Counted from the stretch's first letter, positions 24,836 to 37,552 are shown. The stretch is DNA of 64,000 bases from Solanum dulcamara (GCF_947179165.1 NC_077238.1:560501-624500), one strand, 5' to 3'. Numbers and translations: made by a program. Notes: generated from the letters alone by a model not told the origin.

Positions 24836-27428
24836 ATGGCTTATGCTACTATTTCTTCACTTATGCATACACTACAGAAACTATTGCAGTCTAAATCACC
24901 TTTGATTTATGGAAGTCCTATACAACAACATGTTGAATCTTCTTATCAAAGTCTATGTGCTCTTCAAGTTTTTCTTGAGGATACCACAAATGAAGCCAAT
25001 GATATTGAAAATGTCAAGGTTTTAGAAAAGAAGATCAGAGATGTAGTCTACAAAGCAGAAGACAGAGTTGATTCAAGCTTAAGAAGCATGATTCTAGCAG
25101 ATAATGAAGACGATCGAGAAAAAGCTTGTAAATTTTTCAATGAAGAATTGCTACAAGTTGAAACACAATTTGATTCTCTCAAGAAAGAGGTGATGGTGAT
25201 CGAGTTTAACAAGCTTGGAAGCAAATCAACAGAAGAATTAGCAACAACTTCCTCCTTATCAATCGAGGAAACGACTTTTGTTGGGATGAAGAATGACTAC
25301 AAAACCATACTTAATTGCCTCAATGCCCAAACAAAAGAGCTAATAGTCATATCACTTGTTGGTATGGGAGGTATTGGTAAGACAACTCTTGCTAGAAAAG
25401 TTTTTGATAACTCAACCATTCGTGATCGATTTGATAAACATGCATGGGTTACCATTTCTGAACAATATAATAAGAGAAAAATGCTTCTTGAAGTTGCCTC
25501 TTCAATTACTGGAATAAACAATCAAGAAATGAGCAATGATGAACTAATGATGATATTATACCAATGTCTCAAAGGTAGGAGATTTCTAATTGTCATAGAT
25601 GATCTTTGGAGTACTGAGGCTTGGGACCAAATGCGAAGAATATTTCAAAATGATAACAACAAAAGCAGAATTATACTAACTACTCGTCTCAAACATGTTG
25701 CTGATTATGCTAGCTCCACTGATTTTCCTCCTCATGATATGTCTTTTCTAAGTTTAAAAGATAGTTGGAAACTATTTACCAAAAGGCTATTCAGAAAAGA
25801 TCGTTGCCCTCCACAACTACGAAAAATAGGGAAGCATATCATACAACAATGTCAAGGATTACCTCTCTCGATTATTGTCATTGCTGGACTTCTTGGCAAG
25901 ATAGGCGTGACACATGATAATTGGAAGAAAATTGAGGAAAATTTGAACTCATTCCTTGGTTCGGTTTCAGAACAGTGTGAAGCAATTCTTTCATTGAGCT
26001 ACAATTACTTGCCTCCGTACTTGAAGGCGTGCTTTCTATATATAGGAGGTTTTCCTGAAGATATGGAGATTCGTGTTTCAAAGTTGATTAGCTCATGGAT
26101 AGCTGAGCAATTCATAAAGGCAACAAGCAATAAAAGGTTGGAAATGGTGGCAGAGGAGTATGTACAAGAGTTAATGGATAGGAGTCTAATTTTGGGTGAT
26201 ACGCGAAAGCCTAATGGAAGATTCAAAACTTGCAAAATTCACGATCTTCTTAGGCAATTGTGCATAAGAGAAGCTCAAATTGAAAATGTTGTGCATTTCC
26301 CTTACAGTGATCATGTCTCCACTTACTCAGATGACATAAATGATCGTAGGCGAGTGATGATTCCATTTTTGATTGAGGATTATTTTTGCGATCATCCAAG
26401 TCATAGGAGTGGGAAGATTACAACCAAGTTTGATCTTTATGGGAGCTGGTAGATCTTATATAGTTACTGAAATAAATCACTGGCCTGATAGTATTTCAGA
26501 TTTCAAGCTGCTTAAGGTGTTGGATGCACGTGAAATTGGCTACGATTTCTCTCATATAATACCTCAACTTGTACATTTGAGGTATGTTGATGCAAGAATT
26601 GAGGATCCTTCTTCACTAGCCAAATTGCGCAATCTACAGACCATAATGATTTATTCAAGGAAAAATGTGCAGCTCCCGGTGGAAATTTGGACAATGTCAG
26701 AGATAAAACATGTGGATATTGAACATGTGGATATGCCTAATCCTCTTAGTATTGGAGAGCAACAACCTTTGCTTCTGAATAACTTGCAAACACTTGCTCT
26801 CGATTCGTCTCCTTTTTTGGCAGAAATCCTGAAGAGAACACCCAATGTAGATAAGCTAAAGATTAGAGATGCTAATCTACATAATGAGTGGTCTGATTTT
26901 CTTGATTGTCTCATTCTTCAACAGAGGCTTGAAAAGCTAAGTATAACAGCAACAGACGACAATAGTCCAAGCATTCTCTCTAGTGCTTTTTACGCGCCTA
27001 ATCTAAAGCAATTGAGATTAGCTTATACTTCATTGCCTTGGGAAGATATGGCTGTGTTGGCTAATTTACCCAATCTTGAGGTGCTCAAATCAGATAGTGC
27101 ATTCATTGGAACATGTTGGACACTAAATGAAGATGTTGTGTTTCAAAAACTAAAATATCTACGAATTGTGAGCGCGGATGATCTGGAAAGGTGGGAAGCA
27201 ACTAGTGATAGTTTTCCGATGCTTGAGCAACTAGTCCTTCAGCATCTCGATGAACTGGAGGAGATTCCACAAAGTTTTGGAGAAATAATGACACTAAAAT
27301 TAGTCCAAGTAGATGATTGCAACCCTGCAGTCGACACTAGTGCAAGGGAAATTCAGCAAGAGCAAAAAAGCTGGGGAAATTATGAGCTTCAAATTGAAAT
27401 TACACCTTCGTTAAAGTTCGATCTTTGA
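24836..27428 (+). CDS. R1-type CC-NB-ARC-LRR resistance gene, frameshifted
   Basis: Intracellular immune receptor of the class related to potato late blight R1, without R1's long N-terminal extension. Single exon, starting MAYATISSLM. Coiled-coil with the EDVID-like AEDRVD near residue 74; P-loop GMGGIGKTT (176-184); kinase 2 LIVIDDLW (251-258); RNBS-B near 279-290; GLPL (341-344); FPED (406-409); IHD in place of MHD (468-470). The first frame stops at 26452 after 538 aa. The LRR part continues to 27428 in another frame from about 26415. Aligned with the second gene, about two bases are missing near 26424-26428; adding two bases makes the total length divisible by three (865 codons). As it stands it encodes a CC-NB-ARC protein without LRRs, so it is a pseudogene or a truncated NLR. 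A sequencing error is also possible. Confidence 0.85.
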
Positions 27429-27830
27429 TTATTATCCAATTGTTAGTTAATAAATTCATGTGATGTTTTCTTTTTTTCACCTACTAATAAAGGTTTGTGA
27501 ACTCTTATCTGTCTACCTATCTATCTATACTTTTCTAAAGGTGAGAAGTCCCATATATAATTGAAAGTTAAATACGAAACACAAGCATCTAAACTGCTTC
27601 ATTAGCCTCAAAATGACAATTTCTTTCTTTATTAATTCAAATGTCAAATGTCAACTACAACATGATAAAGTTTTTAAAGAAAAAGTAATAGAACGTGCAC
27701 TTCACTACACACCTGAATTCTAATAACTACATTATGTTGTTGCACCAACTCATTTATGCAAATGGTACACTAATTGAATTAGTCAAATTTTGCCTAGTGA
27801 AGCACTGAAATCTAAGCTTAAAGAAATTAA
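27429..27830. promoter_or_regulatory. Spacer and promoter between the two NLR genes
   Basis: Only about 400 bp separate the stop of the first NLR from the ATG of the second. 27618-27790 is the duplicated promoter segment described at 24144, here directly in front of the gene and with a small internal 7-base duplication (ATGTCAA). No other feature seen. Confidence 0.6.
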
Positions 27831-30445
27831 ATGGCTTATGCTGCTCTTTCTTTGCTTATGCATACGCTGGAGCAACTCTTGCAACCTAACCAACGTTTGG
27901 TCTGTGCAAGCTGCATACAGCTACATGTTGAATCTGCTCATCAAAGTCTTTACGCTCTACAAATTTTTCTTGAGGATACTACAAAGGAAATCAAAGATAC
28001 TGAAATTGTGAAAGTTTTGGAAAAGAGGATCAGAGATGTAGTTTACAAAGCAGAAGATAGAATTGATTCAAGCCTAAGAAGCATAATCATTCTTGCAGAT
28101 TGCGGAGAGAAACGAGAAAGGGCTTGTAGATCCTTCTATGAAGAATTGCTAAAAGTGGAAAAAGAAGTTTATTTCCTCAGGGAAAGAGGTGATGCTGTTC
28201 GAGTTTAAAAAGCATGGAAGTGATTCTACAGAATTAGCAAGATTTTCTTCCTTGTCAAGAAGGTATGCAGCTGAGCAAAACACTGTTGTTGGAATGGAGG
28301 ATGACTTCAACTCCATAGTAAATTGCCTCACTGCCCAAACAGATGAGCTAACTGTCATATCAATTGTTGGTATGGGCGGTATAGGTAAGACAACTCTTGC
28401 TAGAAAAGTTTATGATGATCCATCTATCCGACATCGATTTGATACAAGTGCATGGGTCACTGTTTCTGAAAACTACAATGAGAGACAGGTACTTCTTGAT
28501 GTTGTCTCTTCAATTAGCCGGATCAATAGAACCGATGAAAGCATTAAAAATATAAACAGTGATCAGCTAATGGAGATTGCATATAGAGGTCTGAAGGGTA
28601 GGAGATTTCTAATTGTCATAGATGATCTTTGGAGTACTGAGGCTTGGGACAAAATGGTAAGAATATTTCCAGATGACAACAAGAAAAGACGGATTCTTTT
28701 AACCACTCGACTCAAATATGTTGCTGATTATGCAAGCTGTCCTGAATTTCCTCCTCATAGTATGTCTTTTCTAACTTCAGATGATAGTTGGAATCTATTT
28801 ACCGAAAGACTATTTAAAAAAGACCCATTTCCTTCACAACTAGAAGCAATAGGGAAGCATATCATACAACAATGTCAAGGATTACCTCTCTCGATTATTG
28901 TCATTGCTGGACTTCTTGGCAAGATAGGCGTGACATGTGATAGTTGGAAGAAAGTTGAGGAAAATTTGAACTCATTCTTTGGTACTGTTTCTGAACATTG
29001 TCAAGTAATACTTTCTTTGAGCTACAGTTACTTGCCCCAACATTTGAAGGCTTGTTTTCTCTATATTGGAGGTTTTCCTGAAGATATAGAGATTAGCGTT
29101 TCCAAGTTGATAAGGCTATGGATTGCTGAGCTATTCATAAAGTCAAGAAGCAATAAAAGGTTAGAAGTGGTGGCAGAGGAGTATTTACAAGACTTAATTG
29201 ATAGAAGTCTAATTTTGGCTGGTACGCGAAGGCCTAATGGAAGGATGAAAACTTGCAAAATTCATCATCTTCTTAGGCAGTTGTGCATAAGAGAAGCTCA
29301 ACTTGAGAATTTTATGCATGTACGGAATGATATTGACTACACTTCCTCAGAAGGCATGGATATTTATCCACGGTGAGTGAGTGATGCTTTCGTGTCATGT
29401 TAGTCATCCAGAACATGGGAGTGGTATTACAAATACAACCCGCAGCTTAGTTTTTATGAGCTTTTTTGATAAATTTTCCAGCGAACATCCTTGTTCCATT
29501 TTCTACAATTTCAAGCTGCTTAAGGTGTTGGACTTTTCTTCAATTGATTACGATTTATGTCGTATAATACCTAAACTTGTACATTTGAGATATGTTGCTG
29601 CAAACATTGAGGAAACTCCTTCACTAGCCAAATTGAGGAATCTACAGACCATAATTCTTCGTACTTTAGAAAGGAAAGACTTGGACCTTCCACTCGAGAT
29701 TTGGAGAATGTCAGATATAAGACATTTGGATATTGGATGGTCAATACATATGCCTAATCCTCTTGATGCAGAAAAAATTCATGATGGTATCGAAGAACAA
29801 CCGTTGTTCCTCAATTACTTGCAAACACTTTCTCTTTATTCCTCTCATTTTCAGGCGGAAATCCTAAGAAGAACTCCCAATCTGAATAAGCTAAAGGTTA
29901 CAAACATAGATAGCACTCACTGGTTTGATTTTCTAAATTCTCTCTTTCTTCTACCAGGGCTTGAGACACTATCTATATGGGCAGTAGTATCACTTGATCC
30001 GCGCATCCTCCCACGGGATATTTTCTTGCCTAATCTCAAGCAGTTGAGATTACGTTTCACTAGTTTGGCATGGGAAGATATGCTTGTGTTGGCAAATTTA
30101 CCCAATCTTGAGGTGCTGAAAGTGCATTGTGGATTCATAGGAACAGATTGGATACTAAATGAAGATGTTGTATTTCATAGATTAAAATATTTACGACTCG
30201 ACTGGGAAGATGTAGAAATATGGGAAGCAGCTAGTGATAATTTTCCGATGCTTGAGCAACTAGTCCTGAATATGTTATATAGGTTGAAGGATATTCCTGA
30301 GACTGAGAGTATTGGAGAAATAATGACACTAAAATTAATCCAAATAGAGTATTGCAGCTCTGCAGTCGAGATTAGTGCAAAGAAAATTCAACAAGAGCAA
30401 GAAAGCTGCGGAAATTATGAGCTTCAAATTCGAATTATTAGGTAA
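27831..30445 (+). pseudogene. Second R1-type CC-NB-ARC-LRR gene, two frame lesions
   Basis: Tandem paralogue of the gene at 24836. The reading frame starts MAYAALSLLM. A one-base gain in the GGG at 28180-28182 ends the first frame at 28208, and the NB-ARC continues from about 28189. P-loop GMGGIGKTT, kinase 2 LIVIDDLW and GLPL are intact. The MHD position reads IHH (29260-29268), losing the Asp. At 29371-29381 the sequence CGGTGAGTGAGTGATG has a TGA where the paralogue has CGA, plus a duplicated GTGA, so this frame stops at 29376. The LRR part continues to 30445. Removing 1 and 4 bases gives a length divisible by three (870 codons), supporting these two lesions. The second lesion could be spliced out through a GTGAGT donor at 29373 and a CAG acceptor at 29445, which restores frame across 73 bp. 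The first has no obvious rescue. Probably a pseudogene. Confidence 0.85.
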
Positions 30446-30898
30446 CATAAAATTCCATCTTTGATAGTTTTTGTTCCACACGAACCTATATATTAAGTTC
30501 TAACAGAGTTCTTTCATATGGTTTTGTGTAGTTTATGCCTTTTTTTAACCTTATGTTTAGTTGCAAACTTTTACAATCCAACTGTTATCACGTTTTTTTT
30601 TTTTGGTGATATCAATTTGTCCTTTTATGTAGATTAATTTGGTTGAACAAAAATATTTAAGATAGAATTACAATTATTGGTTCTGTATATAACTTTTTAT
30701 TTATGTTGAGAGGCCAGATTTCACCAATAAAACAAACTATCCATAGACCACTCTGAAAAAAAGCTAAACCATCAATCCTTGGCTTAATCTTTAACCATAT
30801 ATATATATATATATATATATTTTTTCCTTTTGGGTAAAAGTTTATTTTCCTAGTGTAATTTTTTTCTTAACAAACTTCAAAAAAAAAAATTGATTAGA
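30446..30898. other. Spacer between NLR and aquaporin genes
   Basis: Contains the 3' flank of the second NLR gene and the aquaporin promoter. An (AT)12 run lies at 30797-30820, about 80 bp before the aquaporin ATG, with a T-rich stretch after it. No separate gene. Confidence 0.5.
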
Positions 30899-32874
30899 AT
30901 GTCAACAAAAAACATAAGAGTAATAGAAGAAGGAAATTGTTCAAGTTATACCAAAAATGCTAGTGGAGAAGATTCAAGCCTCTGCACTTCACCTGAAGTT
31001 GTTATTATCATTCAAAAGGTTTGCAAATTCCTATATAGACAATAACAAAAAAAAAATGTACAACTTTTTTCTGATTACAATTATATATCTTTGGATTTTT
31101 TATAGGTGATAGCAGAGGTGATCGGAACGTACTTTGTGATATTTATAGGATGTGGTTCAGTAGCAGTGAACAAAACATATGGTTCAGTAACATTTCCAGG
31201 AATATGTGTGGCATGGGGTTTGATTGTTATGGTCATGATTTATTCTGTTGGCCATATTTCTGGTGCACATTTTAATCCTGCAGTTACTATTGCCTTTGCA
31301 CTCTTTAGGAATTTCCCCCTCAAACAGGTTTAATTCATTCAACTTTGCCTTCCCTTTTAAAATTCATCACACGCTACAATTTTGTAGCATGTTAAATGGA
31401 TACTAATGATTCATATAATGAGACCTAAATTAATCAGCTAACACAAATCTGATTTGTTGTGTCTATTGAAGGTGCCATTTTATATAATGGCACAATTGGT
31501 TGGGGCAATTCTTGGAAGTGGGACTTTGTATCTGTTGCTGGATTTGAAACCACAGGCATTTTTTGGAACAGCACCAGTGGGATCAAATGTTCAATCTTTG
31601 ATTCTTGAATTCATCATTTCTTACCTATTGATGTTTGTCATTTCTGGTGTTGCCACTGACAATAGATCAGTGAGTAGTTTTTTTTTTTTACTTTCTGAAA
31701 TTTAAATGATTTGTCTCAATTAATTTGAGGTTGACAATACATTTTAATTTTGAATAGATTGGAGAGCTAGCAGGAATTGCTATTGGAATGACAATACTCC
31801 TAAATGTTCTGGTTGCAGGGTAATTTCAATTATTTATTTCTCCTAAAATTTATTTTTCTTTCCCTATGGAAAAAACAAGCAAGGAATAGTAATAGAATAT
31901 ACATTTATTTTTAAAGTTGACTTATAAACATTTTCAGCTTATAGCTTGAGGAAAAGATTATCTCAAGTACAACTATAGTTCTGTACAAGTATAGGCATCA
32001 TCCATTATTAGCCTAGGGGGATATAGACTTTGGAGAAACGATAAAATTATATTTGTGTTATGTATAAGTTATAGATTTAAACTGTGAAATCAACTAATAT
32101 TTGTGTTAAGATAAGCTAGCCAAATCACACTCCTTCCCGATGGGATCCTCCCCCTACCATACGTGAATGTAGGATACTCACCCGACCACCCTTTTCTATC
32201 TATATTCAACCTAGTAAAAACATTTCATGTATCATATATAAGTTGTACCAAGGCATGATATAAGAGCAAGTTAATCAGCAATAATCACCCATGAGAGTGG
32301 TGAGATAGTTGAGATCCTACCCCTTAATCAAAGATGTCGAATTTGAGCCTAGAAATTAGAGATATTTCTCATAAAAAACGTTTTTTCTTACGTGCCGTAT
32401 ATAACAGAGAATCTAAATTAATCAAATCAGTGAATTTCACATATCGAATGGATAAATCGAAAGAAAGAAAAAAGTAAGAGTAAACCAATACAAATACTTT
32501 TCCCCCATCCAATCCCAGGAGGATCAACAATACTCCCACTTTTTCTCTATCGTGACTCGAACCTTCAACCCAACCAATACAAATACAACTGGGCTTTGCT
32601 ACAAATTATAGCCCATTAAGCATTCCTAAAGCCCATGCTTAATTAAAATTTTTGCAGGCCAGTATCAGGAGCATCAATGAACCCAGCAAGGAGTATTGGG
32701 CCAGCAATTGTAATGCATCAGTACAAAGGGCTTTGGGTTTACATAGTTGGGCCTATATTGGGTACCATAGCTGGTGCTTTCACTTATAACCTAATTAGGT
32801 TTACAGAAAAACCACTCAGAGAACTCACAAAAAGTTCAACATTTCTCAAAAGCATCTCCAGAAGCCATGCTTAA
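30899..32874 (+). CDS. NIP4-type aquaporin (nodulin-26-like intrinsic protein)
   Basis: Membrane channel for water and small neutral solutes such as glycerol. Five exons: 30899-31018, 31106-31327, 31472-31669, 31758-31819 and 32658-32874, all with GT-AG introns, giving 272 aa. Exon 1 begins ATG TCA ACA and ends with the TSPEVVIIIQK segment, which parallels the ICTSP..Q(K) of Arabidopsis NIP4. Six helices are present with both half-helix motifs intact: SGAHFNPAVT in exon 2 and SGASMNPARS in exon 5. The selectivity-filter positions read W (VAWGL), V (LLNV), A (SGAS) and R (NPAR), the NIP subgroup I signature. The C-terminus PLRELTKSSTFLK is typical of NIP4 and carries a possible CDPK-type phosphosite. 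Intron 4 is long (838 bp) and contains repeat material. Tomato has several NIP4 members; the exact number is not shown by the sequence. Confidence 0.92.
32262..32390 (+). mobile_element. Likely SINE in aquaporin intron 4
   Basis: GTGGTGAGATAGTTGAGATC resembles a pol III box A region, and GATGTCGAATTTGAGCC some 40 bases later resembles box B, as in Solanaceae tRNA-derived SINEs. The copy is diverged and its ends are not clear. Confidence 0.45.
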
Positions 32875-35800
32875 TTTCCATTTTTCTTAATTAATTCTTT
32901 TTTTTTCTCTGAGCCCTGTGGTTTAAATAAATAAACCCACTAGTGGCTTATTAAGAGAAATAAAATTTATTAGAAAAAATAAATAAATAGAATTACAGTA
33001 AAGTGAAGTAGTGACAATTTTAAAGTCTTGGTGACATCCATCGCTGCCATGATGACGCGATTGAATGAATCTGTCAAGTCAAGGAAAACCTTATATTTAT
33101 GTAGTTGATTTTTCTTTTAGTTTTTTTTTTGGGTATAAACCTATAGTTTTTAAAATAGAATTTTCCTCTGTATAGTGATCATTGATTATTGTTGATTCAT
33201 TTATTTACTTTCTTCTTTTATAATATAGTATTTTATTTTTTTGAATATGAAGATCAGAAAAAAAAAACTAATTCTTTATTCATCCTTTTGAATTCATTCA
33301 CTTCAATACTAATTGTGAATTGCATAACATAATTAATTTTCGACATTATTAAAAAAGGTGTGTGTAATTAATGAGTCTCACAGGATGTTGTGCTGATTGA
33401 AAGAATTTTTAGGCCGCTGTCTGTAATTTTTATATTTACTTTCTTTCTCTGTCATTAACTAAACTATACTGATAAAAAATTAAAGGAATTAATATACGTT
33501 TAATCCCATGCCATAAAAAGAAAAAAATACTATAATTACGTAAACAGTTTTGTAGCTTTTGTCTCTGAAAATGATCATGTGCCACGAAGTTCAGGTAATA
33601 TAATAATTATGTAATAAAATAAATAAAAGTGAAACACATGGAGTCACATGATTTTTTGCAACTTTCACATGTATGGCCTTCATATATATCTTCTCACCGT
33701 CAATTAAAAATTATAACGACTTTCTATATCTACTCTTTCCTATAATTTAATTTTTTTTAAAAATGACATCTATCGCACTCTCAGATGGATCCAACCCCAC
33801 AACAACTTATTCTAACTATTATTTTTAATCGTAAATTTAAATTGAACGTATCTGATAAAAATATTTATTAATATATATCATGTGTTCAATTGAAATAAAA
33901 CATCGATGAATTAAGTAAAAAAACTATTAACCAAGGCAAGCACTCATGTCTCCATCCATGCAATTTTCATGCACCGATCTGAAAAGTCCAGTTATATTTA
34001 ATTCTTATTTGAATTATCTTTGCATTTTATTTTTATTTTTCCATAGAAAAAATGATGTAGTCCTTTCACCAAAAAATGTGGAGGAATTTTCTTGGACTCT
34101 AGTTATTAGTCAGGTCACAAGGCCACATGGGGTGGGGCTAATTATTTTTCCTAAAATATTTCATTTATATAAGTTTTTTTCTTGTAGAGGTTTCCCTTCT
34201 CCTTCTTGAAACGTCTTTTTATTTTTTCTAATATTATCTTTTCAATTTTAGTCATTTCAAAAACCTATCTTTTGGTTCAGAAGAACAAATTAAATGTAGA
34301 GTTCCAATGCAGAGAATAAGATGATTATTATATGCCTTTTGCATGGTATGTTAGGTCCAATATGTTGCAAAAAAACAACACTTGGGAATTATGGCCTATT
34401 TTAAGGTTTTATTTTATTATCACTCAATCTACCTTTCGAGTTCGAATTGAGAATATGAATTCTTTTAACAGAAGTGTTCTTTTTTAAATACAATATGAAT
34501 TCAAATTAATCGTAATTTTAATGGATCAAATACCGCTCGAATATTAAAAAAAACTAAAAAGTTTAAATCGTAATATAAATTTAAATAGTTAAACTTAATA
34601 TTGTATGTGTGTCGGGAGGGTAAAATTTTTATTTTAGTAAAAAAGAAGTCAAAATATAAGCAAAAAATATGACCTATTACACAAGAAAATATTTGGAAAT
34701 GGGAATCAATTGACTTTCTCTATTTATTTTTTTGGTTTCTCATTCGGTGTTCGCAGTCCACAGAGTCCCGATTAAATCTGAATCGCACAATGCAGGGTTC
34801 ATTCGGGAGTGGCGCTCTCAACAAAATTTTCATACCGAAGACTTTCTTCGTATATGAGTAGCTTTGCCCTGATTAAATCCCATTCATTATAAATTATTTT
34901 TCATCTTTTATGTAATTAGTTAGGGTTGAAATGATTTATCATTCTTAGTAAAACTCGGCTTTTGACACAAGAAGATAGCTTTTTTTAATGATAGTTTTGC
35001 AATTGAGTATTAGACGATATCCTTTGCATTATTTTTCCCAACATAAGACTACAAAAGGAAGAAACAAAAAAAGAGAAGAAAACAGAAATTAGAGCAAAAT
35101 TATATCTTCTATATTTCGTAGAAAAAGAAATTTTATTTTGCATAATTCCAACTGTCTAAAAAGTTGTCATACCCCTCTAATATAATTATGTCACTCGTGG
35201 GTTTCATTTCTTATCCATAAAAAATGAATAAGCCATTTATATTGACCCTTTGTGTTTTCCTATTCATTTTTTCAGCCTTTTAGCTTAGGGACATTAACAA
35301 ACAAAGGGAGAATTGTGCTTTTAAAAAGGTTTTTTCCAGACATAATTCCATGGGCCAAATTATTTTGCACGAGGAAGACTTTTAGTTTATTTGGTTTCGA
35401 AAATTAACTTAATATTCAGCGCCACATTTAGTGCTTCTGGACCACACCCTAGCCCCAAAAAACTAAAGTTAAAATATATATAGGATTTAAATTTTTTAAA
35501 ATAAACTTTGCTACTTTTACACAAATAAAAAACAGATGGTATAGAAATTATTTCTGCTGAATCTGAGAAGGAAAAGGAAAGAAAAAAAGGAGAGAGAGTT
35601 ACATTAGCTGTGTGATTGGTATGAAGAAAAGCATTTCCGAAATCATTTCACCAATCAAACATAACAAAATTGAAGAAATATTTTCATACGTACACTAGAT
35701 ATTTTATTTCAACATGCTCAATTCACCATTAAAAATTGTGATGAAGTGATAGTTAGTACTTAATACTCTATTTTTAGTCCGAAGGAGTTCCGAATTCAAA

Positions 35801-37486
35801 TTTTGAATAGAAAACTAGCGCTTTAGCCCTGCCCTAGTATCGAATACGGTGAAGGATTAAATGAAATAATATCAATTCAATACAAACAAGTTAAAATTGA
35901 CTACATGAATATTTATTTCATATGATTTCCATTTAAGTATGTTAGTCAATATTCATAAATCTTTGACCCAATATATGAAAATCAATGTACCTGGACCTCA
36001 AGTGCCAAAAGAAAATTAAAGTTCAGTTGAGACCACAAATGAATAAAATGAAAAAACTCATTAAACATTTAACGGGTGGCCGGAATAGGTGAAGCAAGAT
36101 CCGATCACGGCGGAGAACGGCCTGTACTTGGTGGTACACATTTTTTCACGATTAATAATAATAATAAAAAGCACCTGAAATTCAACATGTCGGCAATATT
36201 GAAACAAGCACATGCAGTGTTTTCAAGAAAAACTTTGAATCATGAATGTAATACTACTCCAAGTTGTTTGTCTTCTTTTATTCTTGTTCTTTGTGTGATC
36301 ACAATAACAAAATTAAATAGTATGATGTTTGGGCTAAAGTATAACAAAATGATGATGCTTAACATAAAACAACCAAAACATAGTGTTTGTTTTAGAGTTT
36401 GCAAAAATTAAGCTTACTTTGATATGATTTGAAACTATCCATCCTAATGTGTACATTATTGAGGTTTTTCTTTTCTTTTAAAAATCTCATGCATGTATAA
36501 TTAATCTAGCTAGTGCTGTTCAATTTTCATTTCTAGATTTTCTCTCCACTCTTAGACACAATTCTCTTTAAATTCAAGATCTATCAAAAACATCATTTCT
36601 ATATCTCAAATAGAATTTAAAACTTTTCATATTAGCGCCGTCTTGTTTCTTGACACAAGTGCCTTTCACTCACTAAATACGAACATATAATATAATTATT
36701 CTTATGATTTACAAGCATTAATCTATGGGCGAATTTAATTTTATTAATTAGGATATATATCCATGGGCCAACACTAAAAATCGTTTGGATAAGATAACCT
36801 CACGTGATTTTTATTTCTATGAGCGCACCAACAAACTAAAGCCCATTATTATGAGCTGTCTCTACGAGTTATAAATTAAATCCCATCAATATATGCAATA
36901 ACTAATAAATAATGCTTATTGCCTATCAACATGTCATGAAGTCTATATCAGTAGGGGTCCTCTTGTTTAAAGGAATCAACCTAACACACACATATATATA
37001 TATATATAATATATTAGGCAATCGTAATTTAATTAAGCGTGCTTGCTATAATTTGCATACCGTCATAAAAATTAAATGGTCATTCAATAAAAAAGTTATT
37101 GCGCATGCAAGTCTGATTAGTAAATAGCCATTTGGGAAAGTAATAAATCAAGTGAAAAGGAACATAAGTACACGTAAACTTTGCGTTATATACTTACATT
37201 AGCTTTTTATAGAAACGCAATTATAAGTTTATCCAAATTTATTAACTTTAGCGTGACTAATATATAAAAATTCACCAAAGAAATTATAAATAATAGAGCT
37301 TCAAATAAGTTATTATCGATCGTAACTTTTGAATTCAAACATATAATATTCAAATCTTAATTTTCATTTCTGAATAATCGTTAAAAGAAACAATAAAAAT
37401 TATATACACGACTATATATATATTCCTTTCTTTATCCAAGAAATTCAAAATTGAGAATCTAATTCCACACTTTGGTATTCACCAAA

Positions 37487-37552
<66 letters not shown>

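Noticed and set aside
26345..26428. Splice rescue of the first NLR frame (GT at 26346 to AG at 26428)
   Set aside because: The junction leaves the wrong phase, so it does not restore the LRR frame.
36076..36411. 111-codon open frame
   Set aside because: Starts at GTG, low-complexity in the middle, no homology recognised; no splice or promoter support.
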